NCBI GenBank assembly: GCA_029934875.1
Contig: JAOZLK010000127.1
Location: forward strand, 1-9,640
Source: Bacteroidales bacterium
GTDB taxonomy: Bacteria; Bacteroidota; Bacteroidia; Bacteroidales; GCA-2748055
DNA length: 9,640 bases
Direction: 5' to 3'
Below, piece after piece: positions 1 to 6,719 of the stretch (positions within the stretch are counted from its first letter, which is position 1; each line of letters begins with the position of its first letter). Made by a program: the position numbers and the translations under genes. The notes beneath the pieces were generated by a model, which saw only the letters and a list, made by a program, of their open reading frames with translations, did not search any database and was not told where the DNA came from.

Positions 1-723
1 GATATGTGTTGGGTGGAAACAGAGAATCTTTCTTTTGAGCAGGCTTTTGGATATAAGCTAAACAGGGCTTGGTATGTCGGACTAAAATATCATTATAACA
101 ACTACTTCAAGGTTGATTCTGTTCCAGATACTGAGGCCTGTACTTTTGATTTTTCAGAGTTGCAGGAAAATGAGGGCCTCCAGTCAGGCGTGGGGTTTAA
201 AATTAGCCGTGAAACCCGTGATAACCGTCTTAATGCAAAGGAAGGTTCCCTGGTGTTTTTTGAGTTCATGAACTATGGTAAATGGATGGGTAGCAAATTT
301 GCATATAATTCCGTATTATTTGATTTTCGAAAGTATATCACACCAATAGAATGGCTGACAATTGCCGGGCAGTTTTATGCCGAAGCAAAATTTGGCAATG
401 TTCCGGTTCAGTCCTTAGCCCTGATGGGAGGTGATAACAGGATGCGGGGCATTTACATTGGCCGATTTCGTGATAAGACGATGATAGAGGGACAAGTGGA
501 ACTAAGGATTCCCATTTATTGGATTTTTTCAGGAACTGTTTTCAGCGGTCTGGGTGAAGTAGCCCCCAATCTGGGAGATTATACCATGAAAGGAGTTAAG
601 TGGACCTATGGATTTGGATTAAGATTAAGTGTAAACGAGGCAACCCGTACAAATATCCGTTTTGATATTGGTTTTTTCGAGCATCATCCTCTTTTCTTCT
701 TTACTTTTTCTGAGGCCTTTTAA
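1..723 (+). CDS. Omp85/BamA-type outer-membrane beta-barrel protein, C-terminal part (5' end outside window)
   Basis: The frame is open from base 1, so the start lies upstream; the ATG at 4 is probably internal. The roughly 240 residues present look like the C-terminal half of a surface-antigen (bacterial surface antigen/D15) barrel: alternating hydrophobic and polar strands rich in aromatic residues and glycine, and a final residue of Phe (ending SEAF), the usual signal at the end of outer-membrane barrels. The segment M-R-G-I-Y-I-G-R-F-R-D encoded at 442-474 resembles the conserved (V/I)RG(F/Y) motif of barrel loop L6 in BamA/TamA proteins. Family members insert or translocate proteins or lipids at the outer membrane. 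No POTRA domains are visible because the N-terminus is missing, so BamA, TamA or a related lipid exporter cannot be told apart. By eye the gene is AT-richer than the genes after 2173. It converges with the short-chain dehydrogenase gene. Confidence 0.8.
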   Translation, partial: DMCWVETENLSFEQAFGYKLNRAWYVGLKYHYNNYFKVDSVPDTEACTFDFSELQENEGLQSGVGFKISRETRDNRLNAKEGSLVFFEFMNYGKWMGSKFAYNSVLFDFRKYITPIEWLTIAGQFYAEAKFGNVPVQSLALMGGDNRMRGIYIGRFRDKTMIEGQVELRIPIYWIFSGTVFSGLGEVAPNLGDYTMKGVKWTYGFGLRLSVNEATRTNIRFDIGFFEHHPLFFFTFSEAF

Positions 724-731
724 TGTTATGA

Positions 732-748
732 TAAGCTGTTGCAGCTTA
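732..748. terminator. short perfect hairpin between convergent genes (weak terminator candidate)
   Basis: TAAGCTG, a TTG loop and CAGCTTA form a 7-bp perfect stem eight bases after the stop of the outer-membrane protein gene. There is no T-run after it on either strand, so it is not a classical intrinsic terminator. It could still end or protect the transcript from the left. The remaining intergenic sequence up to 861 shows nothing else convincing. Confidence 0.25.
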
Positions 749-861
749 CTCACTGGGAAAGGAATTATAAATGGAAAAAGTACCTTTGTTATCATGAACG
801 TTCTGATCGATATTATTTAACCGGAGTGAACTGGACATAGTCCCAAAACAACTGCTCATCA

Positions 862-1569
862 TTATGAGGATATATCCAGCTTATGATCTATGGCCGAGAA
901 AAACTGTCCGTTGGGACCATCATCTTCAATCAATGCCGGAGCAAGAGCGCCCGGAAGAACAGCCTCAACCGGATGATCAGCATGTTCGCCACCAAGATCG
1001 GTGCGCAGCCAGCCCGGATCCAGTGTGTTAATTCTTACCCCGGTATCCTTAAGTTTTATAGCAAGGTCATCTGTGAGCTTGTCAACCGCCCATTTGGAGG
1101 CACCATAAGGAGCAAGTTCAGGTTGATCCTTGATCCCTGATGTGAGGTTAATGACACGTCCAAAGCCCCTGTCGATCATCCCGGGAATGAATGCGCCGCA
1201 CAGACTGTACATGGCCATCACATTAACTTTGAAGCTCTCGGTCCAATCCTCCCAGCTGTGAGCCCAGTAATCCTCGTAATAAGGTGTCATTACCGCAGCA
1301 TTGTTATAGAGGATGTCCACATTAATATCCAAATTCCGCACCTGTTGTATCAAATCATTGACTTGAGACTCTTCAGATAATTCCCCATGAACAGAGCGAA
1401 CACTTACCGGGAACTCCTTCAGAAGGTCCAATGTTTTATTACAACTTTCAGCTGTTCGTCCGTGTACGATCACATTACAACCCAGTTTAGCCAATCCCCG
1501 GGCAAGCTGTTGGCCCACACCCCTGCTTGAGCCAGTGATAAGGGCATTTTTTCCTTTTAAATCAATCAT
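862..1569 (-). CDS. short-chain dehydrogenase/reductase (SDR), classical type
   Basis: This 235-residue cytosolic NAD(P)-dependent oxidoreductase has the usual length and motifs of a classical SDR. The dinucleotide-binding TGSSRGVG is at residues 12-19. HGRT at 36-39 includes an Arg after strand 2, which favours NADP(H). The NNAA version of the NNAG motif is at 89-92. The catalytic tetrad is N116, S144, Y155 and K159, with the last two in Y-G-A-S-K. The DPGWLRTD segment after the active site is the normal PG motif region. The substrate cannot be read from sequence. The ATG start lies just before the MIDLKGKNALITG beta-strand where SDRs begin; no Shine-Dalgarno sequence is visible. It is the last gene of a minus-strand cluster, 34 bases after the RibD-C-like reductase, and probably cotranscribed with it. 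Confidence 0.9.
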   Translation of the reverse strand: MIDLKGKNALITGSSRGVGQQLARGLAKLGCNVIVHGRTAESCNKTLDLLKEFPVSVRSVHGELSEESQVNDLIQQVRNLDINVDILYNNAAVMTPYYEDYWAHSWEDWTESFKVNVMAMYSLCGAFIPGMIDRGFGRVINLTSGIKDQPELAPYGASKWAVDKLTDDLAIKLKDTGVRINTLDPGWLRTDLGGEHADHPVEAVLPGALAPALIEDDGPNGQFFSAIDHKLDISS

Positions 1570-1603
1570 TATTATTGTTTAAGTTTTGGAGATATTGCAG
1601 CAT

Positions 1604-2134
1604 TTATGGGCTCCTTAAATAGGTGCTTCTAACAAGGCTGTCATTCAGTATTTCTGTATCAACAAGTTTAAACTTTGTTTCAAAGTTCATTTCTGCAAAA
1701 AGGGGTATGCCTGAACCAAGGAGTATGGGCACCCTGGTGATAATCATTTCATTGATCAGATCTCGCTGTAGAAAACTCTGGATTGTTTTACCCCCATCTA
1801 CATAAATTCTCTCAATCCCGTCCTTTCTCAGAGATTCAACAATACCCCCAATATCCCCCTTTACAATCTTTGCCTTTTCCCTATATGCATCAGGTACTTT
1901 GTTTAGTTTATTACTAAGAACAAATACGGGTTTTGTATATGGCCATTGATTGAAACCTACAACCGCTTCAAAAGTATTCCTCCCCATAATGATGCCATCT
2001 AGACCATCTATAAACGAAGAAAAGCCGTAATCACTATTATTTGGATTTGGAATCTCCATGAGCCAATCAATATTACCATCCTTCCTGGCGATAAAGCCAT
2101 CCAGGCTTGTGGCGATATATATAATATTAGCCAT
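1604..2134 (-). CDS. dihydrofolate reductase-like protein (RibD C-terminal domain family)
   Basis: This 176-residue protein is a stand-alone RibD-C/DHFR-fold reductase of the Bacillus YyaP/YwjB kind. It starts with I-Y-I-A-T-S-L-D-G-F-I-A, the family's N-terminal strand and loop. It continues with MGRNTFE at 50-56, matching the NADPH-site MGRxTYE, then VDGGKTIQSFL from 112 and the late LLGSGIPLF segment, both typical of RibD-C proteins. Family members use NADPH to reduce pteridine or pyrimidine-type substrates, but most stand-alone copies have no assigned reaction and this one should not be taken as the housekeeping folate enzyme. A hand count over 1621-2100 gives 185 G+C in 480 bases (39%), lower than the kinase-aminotransferase gene (50% over 5041-5280). 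It sits 38 bases after one dehydrogenase gene and 34 before the SDR, all on the minus strand, so it is probably in one transcript with them. Confidence 0.88.
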   Translation of the reverse strand: MANIIYIATSLDGFIARKDGNIDWLMEIPNPNNSDYGFSSFIDGLDGIIMGRNTFEAVVGFNQWPYTKPVFVLSNKLNKVPDAYREKAKIVKGDIGGIVESLRKDGIERIYVDGGKTIQSFLQRDLINEMIITRVPILLGSGIPLFAEMNFETKFKLVDTEILNDSLVRSTYLRSP

Positions 2135-2172
2135 TTCTTTTACTTATGATCCAATCAATTCAAATCACATTC

Positions 2173-3324
2173 TCAGATTTCGACCCAGGCCTGTTTCTCT
2201 GAGCTTTCCACCGCCTTGTCCACAAACTTCATTCCCCTGAGCCCTTCGTAAATGGTGGGGAAATCCTGTGCTTCTTCTGGCGCTTCAGTTCCTTCAAGAA
2301 TGTGTTGGATGCAGGTGGCGGCATTGCGGTAGATGTTTGCAAAAGCTTCCAGGTAACCCTCGGGATGACCGGCGGGAATACGGGTGTTGTAGGCGGCAAT
2401 ATCACTTACAAATCCGGTACCGGTGCGGCGCACCTCCATGGGCTTATCAAGCCATTTAATGACCAGGGTGTTGGGTTCCATCTGGTTAAACTCGAGACCT
2501 CCCTTTTCACCATAGATCCTTAGTCTGACGGCATTTTCCTCTCCGGCTGAAATCTGACTGGCATAGAGAACACCACGTGCACCTCCTTCAAATTGAAGCA
2601 GCATGTTGGCATCATCATCAAGGACCCTGTTGGGGACAAGGGTACTCAGATCGGCCATAAGCCTTTCAGTTTTAAGACCGCTTACGTATTCTGCCAGGTG
2701 AAAGGCATGGGTTCCGATATCGCCCACACAACAGGTTTTTCCCGACCTCTTGGGATCACCCCGCCAGGAAGCCTGAACATGATCGCTTTGCTCGAGGGGC
2801 TCACTGAGCCAGCCCTGGGGATACTCAACGACAACCTTGCGGATCTTGCCCAGCTCTCCGTCCTGCACCAGTTTCCGGGCCTCTTTTACCATGGGGTAGC
2901 CGGTGTAGGTGTGGGTCAGGGCAAAGAGCATGCCTGTTTCATTTTTAACGCGTACCATTACCTCTGCCTCATCGGAGTCAAGGGATAAGGGTTTGTCGCA
3001 TACCACGTGAAAACCATTTTCCATGGCCAGTTTGGCCGGTTCAAAATGGAGGTGGTTGGGTGTTACGATGCAGACAAAATCCATCCTGATGCCTTCGGGT
3101 AGTTTGGCCTCCCCGGTGATCATTTCCTGGTAGGTGTCATAGACCCGTTCGGGTGCCAGGTAGTATTCCGCACCTGTAATTTTAGATTTTTCCGGATTTG
3201 AGCTGAAAGATCCGCAAACCAGTTCGATTTGTCCGTCGAGGATGGCCGCCATATAGTGAACGCGCCCAATGAAGGAGCCAGGACCTCCGCCCACCATTCC
3301 CATGTTTATTTTTCGTTTTGCCAT
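2173..3324 (-). CDS. Gfo/Idh/MocA-family NAD(P)-dependent dehydrogenase (383 aa)
   Basis: This is a two-domain sugar or polyol dehydrogenase of the glucose-fructose oxidoreductase / inositol dehydrogenase / MocA family, expected in the cytosol. The N-terminal Rossmann domain (about 1-135) opens with V-G-G-G-P-G-S-F-I-G-R-V-H at 11-23. It contains the family's E-K-P motif as C-D-K-P-L at 109-113, where K111 is the expected catalytic or substrate-orienting lysine. The C-terminal alpha/beta domain holds G-D-I-G-T-H-A-F-H at 201-209, with H206 in the usual active-site position, and H-P-E-G-Y-L-E-A-F-A-N near 320-330. I associate that last segment with a Bacteroidota/Planctomycetota-type subgroup often found beside sugar isomerases. 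The substrate is unknown; no sugar isomerase gene is visible here. The ATG at 3324 gives a standard N-terminus. It is first in a minus-strand cluster and divergent from the kinase-aminotransferase gene. Confidence 0.92.
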   Translation of the reverse strand: MAKRKINMGMVGGGPGSFIGRVHYMAAILDGQIELVCGSFSSNPEKSKITGAEYYLAPERVYDTYQEMITGEAKLPEGIRMDFVCIVTPNHLHFEPAKLAMENGFHVVCDKPLSLDSDEAEVMVRVKNETGMLFALTHTYTGYPMVKEARKLVQDGELGKIRKVVVEYPQGWLSEPLEQSDHVQASWRGDPKRSGKTCCVGDIGTHAFHLAEYVSGLKTERLMADLSTLVPNRVLDDDANMLLQFEGGARGVLYASQISAGEENAVRLRIYGEKGGLEFNQMEPNTLVIKWLDKPMEVRRTGTGFVSDIAAYNTRIPAGHPEGYLEAFANIYRNAATCIQHILEGTEAPEEAQDFPTIYEGLRGMKFVDKAVESSEKQAWVEI

Positions 3325-3393
3325 TGCTGTTTAAAGTTAATTGAATGATTAAAGCTAAGGTATTTTTACAAGTAGTTATATTTGATCCTGACT
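3325..3393. promoter_or_regulatory. divergent intergenic region, expected to hold promoters for both directions
   Basis: Only 69 AT-rich bases separate the dehydrogenase start on the minus strand (3324) from the kinase-aminotransferase ATG at 3394, so promoters for both transcripts should lie here or just inside the genes. On the plus strand a Bacteroidota -7 box match is visible at 3377-3384. I find no TAnnTTTG match for the minus-strand gene and no convincing operator palindrome. Shared control of the two transcripts is possible but not shown. Confidence 0.4.
3377..3384 (+). promoter_or_regulatory. TATATTTG, match to the Bacteroidota -7 promoter box
   Basis: The octamer fits TAnnTTTG exactly. 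A TTTG-like -33 element at the expected 19-21-base spacing is not visible. Transcription from it would start near 3391, giving an almost leaderless mRNA for the ATG at 3394. It overlaps the alternative TTG codon at 3382, which argues against that codon as the start. Confidence 0.35.
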
Positions 3394-5658
3394 ATGAGAA
3401 ACCTTATAGAAATCCTTAGTAGGGAATTTGGAATTGTTAACCCTGGGATAAAGGCCCTGGTCGGGGAAGTTAACCGCAATTTCCTGGTGAGCTCAGGCCC
3501 CGATCGCTACATCCTGAAGGAGAGTCCGGACCATGAGGATGTTATGGATTTTTCAAGGGATGAGACGGCCCTTCTGAGTGACCTGTCAGCGACATTGCCT
3601 GGCTTTTTTCAAAAGCCCCTTAAAGGCAAATCCGGAGAATTTATTATCAGGGATGAGGAAAGAGGGAAAATATACAGGTTGCTGGAATATATCGAGGGTG
3701 AACTCTTCGCACAAGCTGTCCATAGCCATGAACTTTTTCTTTCTTTTGGAAATCTCCTGGCCCGAATGGATAAGGCTCTTATGGGTAAAAAATATCCTGA
3801 GATTCTGTCCCGGCGCTATGATTGGGACAACCAGCACTTTGACCTGAATATTGGCAATGCCCGCTTTATTCAGGATGTGCAAATCCGCCGCCTGGTGGAA
3901 TACTTCCACCTGCAATACCATGAGGTGGTGGTACCGCTGCTGCCCAAATTACGTTTTAGTATCATCCAGGGCGATGCCAATGACTATAATGTCCTTGTGC
4001 ATGAAAACCGCGTCTCCGGGATTATTGATTTTGGAGACAGTGTCTATTCCTTGCTGGTAAACGACCTTGCTATAGCCCTGTCCTATGCGGTCCTGGGGAA
4101 GGATGATCCCCTGGAATGGGCCCTGCCTGTGATTGAGGCTTATACAGAAGTATTGCCCCTTAATGGGGAAGAGATTGATGTCCTTTACTACCTGGTGGCC
4201 ACAAGGCTTTCCATCAGTCTCTGTCATTCGGCAGTGGGGAGGGTGCAGAATCCCGAGAATGAATACCTGCTTATCAGTGAAAAGCCGCTTACGGATCTCC
4301 TCAGGAAGTGGATCAGTATCAGTCCGGTAAAAGCCAGTGAAGTATTCAGGAAAGCTGCCGGGCTGCCGGGCAAGCCGGTGCCTGAAATCCATGAAGTGGT
4401 AGAAAAGCGCCGGGGCTATCTGAGCAGGGCATATTCCCTGAGCTATGAAGATCCCATACAGATGCAAGGATCGGCCTTCCAGTTTATGTATGATGACAGG
4501 GGCAATACCTTCCTGGACCTGAGGAATAATATTCCACATGTGGGGCATTGTCATCCCAGGGTTGTAAGGGCCGGCCAGCAATCCATGGCCAGGCTGAATA
4601 CCAATACCCGCTACCTCTACGATGAGATTCACCGCTATTCAGAAAAGCTGCTGGCAACCTTCCCTGCCTCGCTGAACCGGGTATTCTATGTAAATTCGGG
4701 AAGCGCAGCCTCAGACCTGGCCATTCGCCTGGCCAGATCCCATACGGCTCGGAAGGGTGTGCTTGTGATGGAGCACGGATATCATGGAAATACCCAGACG
4801 GGGATAGAGATTTCGCATTTTAAGTTCAATGGCAGGGCCGGAGGGGGGCAAAGCGATCATATTCTTACTGTACCCATTCCACGATCGGGTATGCATTTAT
4901 CCCGGAAAGAAAAAGATGAGCTCAATATGAAGCAGCTGGGGGAATTCCTGTTGGCTCACCAGGACAGGGGTCCGGGCCTTGCAGCCTTTATTACCGAACC
5001 CATTGTCAGTGCAGCCGGTCAGATTGAGATTGATAAGACCTATATGCAGGAAATATATGCTTTTATGAGACAGCATGGAGGACTGTGTATCTCCGATGAG
5101 GTCCAGACCGGCTTTGGCCGTCTTGGCAAGTGGTTCTGGGGCTTCGAGTTGGCGGAGGTGATCCCGGACATTGTGGTTCTGGGAAAGCCCATGGGAAATG
5201 GTCATCCCATGGCAGCTGTGGTTTGTAGCTCTGCGCTTTCCGATTCCTTTCACAATGGGATGGAATTCTTTTCCTCTTTTGGAGGGAACCCCGTATCCTG
5301 TGCCATAGGGGAGTCTGTGCTTGATGTGATTCATGAAGAGAAGCTGGCAGAAAATGCTGCAGAGGTGGGTAGCTATATCATTGGCTGTTTTGAAGCCCTG
5401 CGTAAAGACTTTCCCTGCTTTGGAGAAATCAGGGGACAGGGATTGTCACTTGGTGTGGAAATCAACAGGGAGGACAGCCCGGATCCTGATCCTGTTCTGG
5501 CAGGAAGGCTTGTGAAAGGACTCAGGGAGAAAAATATACTGGTGGGTACGGATGGTCCCTTCGATAATGTTTTCAAATTGAAACCTCCTCTTTGTTTCAC
5601 AAGGAAGGATGCTGATCGTTTGATTTTGTCCATTCGGGAAGTGCTTGGCCAATTCTGA
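3394..5658 (+). CDS. bifunctional APH-type kinase / class III PLP enzyme, probable amino-alcohol kinase-ammoniophospholyase
   Basis: A 754-residue cytosolic fusion. Residues about 1-320 form an aminoglycoside-phosphotransferase/choline-kinase-fold domain: a nucleotide-loop-like GEVNRNFLV followed by the YILK lysine, the catalytic loop Q-G-D-A-N-D-Y-N with D194 and N199, and the metal-binding I-I-D-F-G-D with D212. After a linker, residues about 340-754 form a class III aminotransferase-fold PLP domain: HVGHCHP, NSGSAA at 434-439, HGYHGNT at 461-467, DEVQTGFGR from D568, and the PLP lysine K598 in GKPMGNGHP. GIEISHFKF, GKPMGNGHP and FGGNPVSCA are signatures I recognise from the AGXT2L group (ethanolamine-phosphate and 5-phosphohydroxylysine phospho-lyases), which eliminate ammonia and phosphate rather than transaminate. 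The kinase half resembles hydroxylysine kinase. Known three-domain relatives carry an M23 peptidase between the two; it is absent here. The ATG at 3394 is preferred to TTG 3382 (758 residues). Substrate is inferred, not shown. Confidence 0.88.
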   Translation: MRNLIEILSREFGIVNPGIKALVGEVNRNFLVSSGPDRYILKESPDHEDVMDFSRDETALLSDLSATLPGFFQKPLKGKSGEFIIRDEERGKIYRLLEYIEGELFAQAVHSHELFLSFGNLLARMDKALMGKKYPEILSRRYDWDNQHFDLNIGNARFIQDVQIRRLVEYFHLQYHEVVVPLLPKLRFSIIQGDANDYNVLVHENRVSGIIDFGDSVYSLLVNDLAIALSYAVLGKDDPLEWALPVIEAYTEVLPLNGEEIDVLYYLVATRLSISLCHSAVGRVQNPENEYLLISEKPLTDLLRKWISISPVKASEVFRKAAGLPGKPVPEIHEVVEKRRGYLSRAYSLSYEDPIQMQGSAFQFMYDDRGNTFLDLRNNIPHVGHCHPRVVRAGQQSMARLNTNTRYLYDEIHRYSEKLLATFPASLNRVFYVNSGSAASDLAIRLARSHTARKGVLVMEHGYHGNTQTGIEISHFKFNGRAGGGQSDHILTVPIPRSGMHLSRKEKDELNMKQLGEFLLAHQDRGPGLAAFITEPIVSAAGQIEIDKTYMQEIYAFMRQHGGLCISDEVQTGFGRLGKWFWGFELAEVIPDIVVLGKPMGNGHPMAAVVCSSALSDSFHNGMEFFSSFGGNPVSCAIGESVLDVIHEEKLAENAAEVGSYIIGCFEALRKDFPCFGEIRGQGLSLGVEINREDSPDPDPVLAGRLVKGLREKNILVGTDGPFDNVFKLKPPLCFTRKDADRLILSIREVLGQF

Positions 5659-5673
5659 GAGGGCAATTTTTGT

Positions 5674-5681
5674 TACATTTG
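5674..5681 (+). promoter_or_regulatory. TACATTTG, match to the Bacteroidota -7 promoter box
   Basis: This exact TAnnTTTG match lies in the 42-base gap before the second dehydrogenase, 19 bases ahead of its ATG. No TTTG-like -33 element is seen at normal spacing; the nearest upstream TTG (5645-5647) is about 26 bases away. If used, it would give the dehydrogenase and mutS2 their own transcript with a leader of about 13 bases. Confidence 0.3.
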
Positions 5682-5700
5682 GATTCTAATTCTGCTAAAA

Positions 5701-6699
5701 ATGAATAAAATAAGATGGGGGGTCCTTAGTACCGCTAAAATCGGACTCCAGAGTGTCATTCCGGCTTTGCAAAAAGGGGAGTTTTCTGAGGTGACTGCCA
5801 TTGCGTCCAGATCATTGCCCAAGGCGGAGGTGGCTGCTTTAAGCCTCGGAATAGCCAAAGCCTATGGTTCCTATGATGAACTGCTGGCCGACCCTGAAGT
5901 GGATGCAATCTACAATCCGCTTCCAAACAATATGCATCTTGATTGGAACCTGAAGGTAATGGAGGCCGGAAAGCACCTCCTGTGTGAAAAGCCCCTGGGC
6001 TTAAGTGTGGATGAAGTGGAAGAGATGATTCTTACACGGGACAAATATGGTGTAAAGGCCGGGGAGGCATTTATGACGAAATCCCATCCCCAGTGGGCCG
6101 AGACCAGGGAGCGCATTCACAGGGGTGAAATTGGAAATCCATGCCTGGTCCAGGGAGCATTTACCTACTATAATGTGGATCCCCGCAACATCAGGAATAT
6201 GCCCACCATGGGGGGAGGAGGTATGTGGGATATCGGTTGTTACTGCATCACCATGGCCAGGTTTGTGTTTGAAGAGGAGCCCAAAAGGCTTGTGGCCAGC
6301 CTGGAAATGGATAAGGAATTTGGCACCGACAGGCTTGGAAGTGTAATTATGGATTTCCCAACCGGCCAGGCACATTTTGGGGTAAGTACACAGGCTGCTC
6401 TGTTCCAGCGAATGCAGATACTGGGAGACAAGGGGCACCTGGAAGTGCGCATTCCCTTTACCCCACCCATCGACCAGCCCACCCACATCGATCAGGATAA
6501 TGGAAACTACCTGCCGCAGGGGATTACACGTCATGAATATGCCACGGTAAATCAGTATACCCTGATGGGCGATGATTTTTCCAGGGCTATCATGGAGGAT
6601 AAGGAGGTACCAGTCACCCTGGAGGATGCATTAAATAACACCAGGGTATTGACAGCAGTCTACAGATCGGCGGAAACCGGGCAGTGGGTTGATGTATAA
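5701..6699 (+). CDS. Gfo/Idh/MocA-family dehydrogenase (332 aa), dihydrodiol/xylose-dehydrogenase-like
   Basis: A second two-domain NAD(P)-dependent dehydrogenase of the Gfo/Idh/MocA family, from a different branch than the minus-strand copy. The Rossmann domain (about 1-120) begins with W-G-V-L-S-T-A-K-I-G and carries the C-E-K-P-L motif at 95-99, with K97 as the expected active-site lysine. The C-terminal domain has G-G-G-G-M-W-D-I-G-C-Y-C-I from 171, placing D177 and Y181 at the substrate site. The GVLSTAKI start, the length of 330-odd residues and the D-I-G-C-Y motif are typical of the dimeric dihydrodiol dehydrogenase / D-xylose dehydrogenase / glucose-fructose oxidoreductase branch, whose members oxidise aldoses or diols. 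The actual substrate is unknown. The gene lies 42 bases after the kinase-aminotransferase gene and 20 before mutS2, so cotranscription with either is plausible. The ATG follows AAAA, with no Shine-Dalgarno sequence. Confidence 0.92.
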   Translation: MNKIRWGVLSTAKIGLQSVIPALQKGEFSEVTAIASRSLPKAEVAALSLGIAKAYGSYDELLADPEVDAIYNPLPNNMHLDWNLKVMEAGKHLLCEKPLGLSVDEVEEMILTRDKYGVKAGEAFMTKSHPQWAETRERIHRGEIGNPCLVQGAFTYYNVDPRNIRNMPTMGGGGMWDIGCYCITMARFVFEEEPKRLVASLEMDKEFGTDRLGSVIMDFPTGQAHFGVSTQAALFQRMQILGDKGHLEVRIPFTPPIDQPTHIDQDNGNYLPQGITRHEYATVNQYTLMGDDFSRAIMEDKEVPVTLEDALNNTRVLTAVYRSAETGQWVDV

Positions 6700-6719
6700 G
6701 AGAAAAAGCATACAAAGCA

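Noticed and set aside
781..788. TACCTTTG, another match to the -7 promoter consensus
   Set aside because: It points into the 3' end of the convergent SDR gene with no plus-strand gene downstream and no -33 element. It shows that single octamer matches occur by chance here.
833..843. GGAC-ATA-GTCC mini-hairpin before the SDR 3' end
   Set aside because: A 4-bp stem with no T-run is too weak to call a terminator.
862..2134. SDR and RibD-C-like reductase as a dedicated pteridine or folate reduction pair
   Set aside because: The SDR has the ordinary TGSSRGVG motif rather than the pteridine-reductase pattern, and both families are too broad to assign substrates from adjacency.
2593..2988. Open frame of 131 codons on the plus strand across the first dehydrogenase gene
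   Set aside because: It is antisense to the conserved C-D-K-P-L to G-D-I-G-T-H region of the dehydrogenase, with no domain of its own.
3337..3352. Inverted repeat TTAAT...ATTAA in the divergent intergenic region, as a possible operator
   Set aside because: The arms are only five AT-rich bases around a six-base spacer, which is expected by chance in such sequence.
3949..4632. Open frame of 227 codons on the minus strand inside the kinase-aminotransferase gene
   Set aside because: It lies wholly antisense to a gene with clear catalytic motifs on the plus strand, and its translation shows no recognisable domain or sensible composition.
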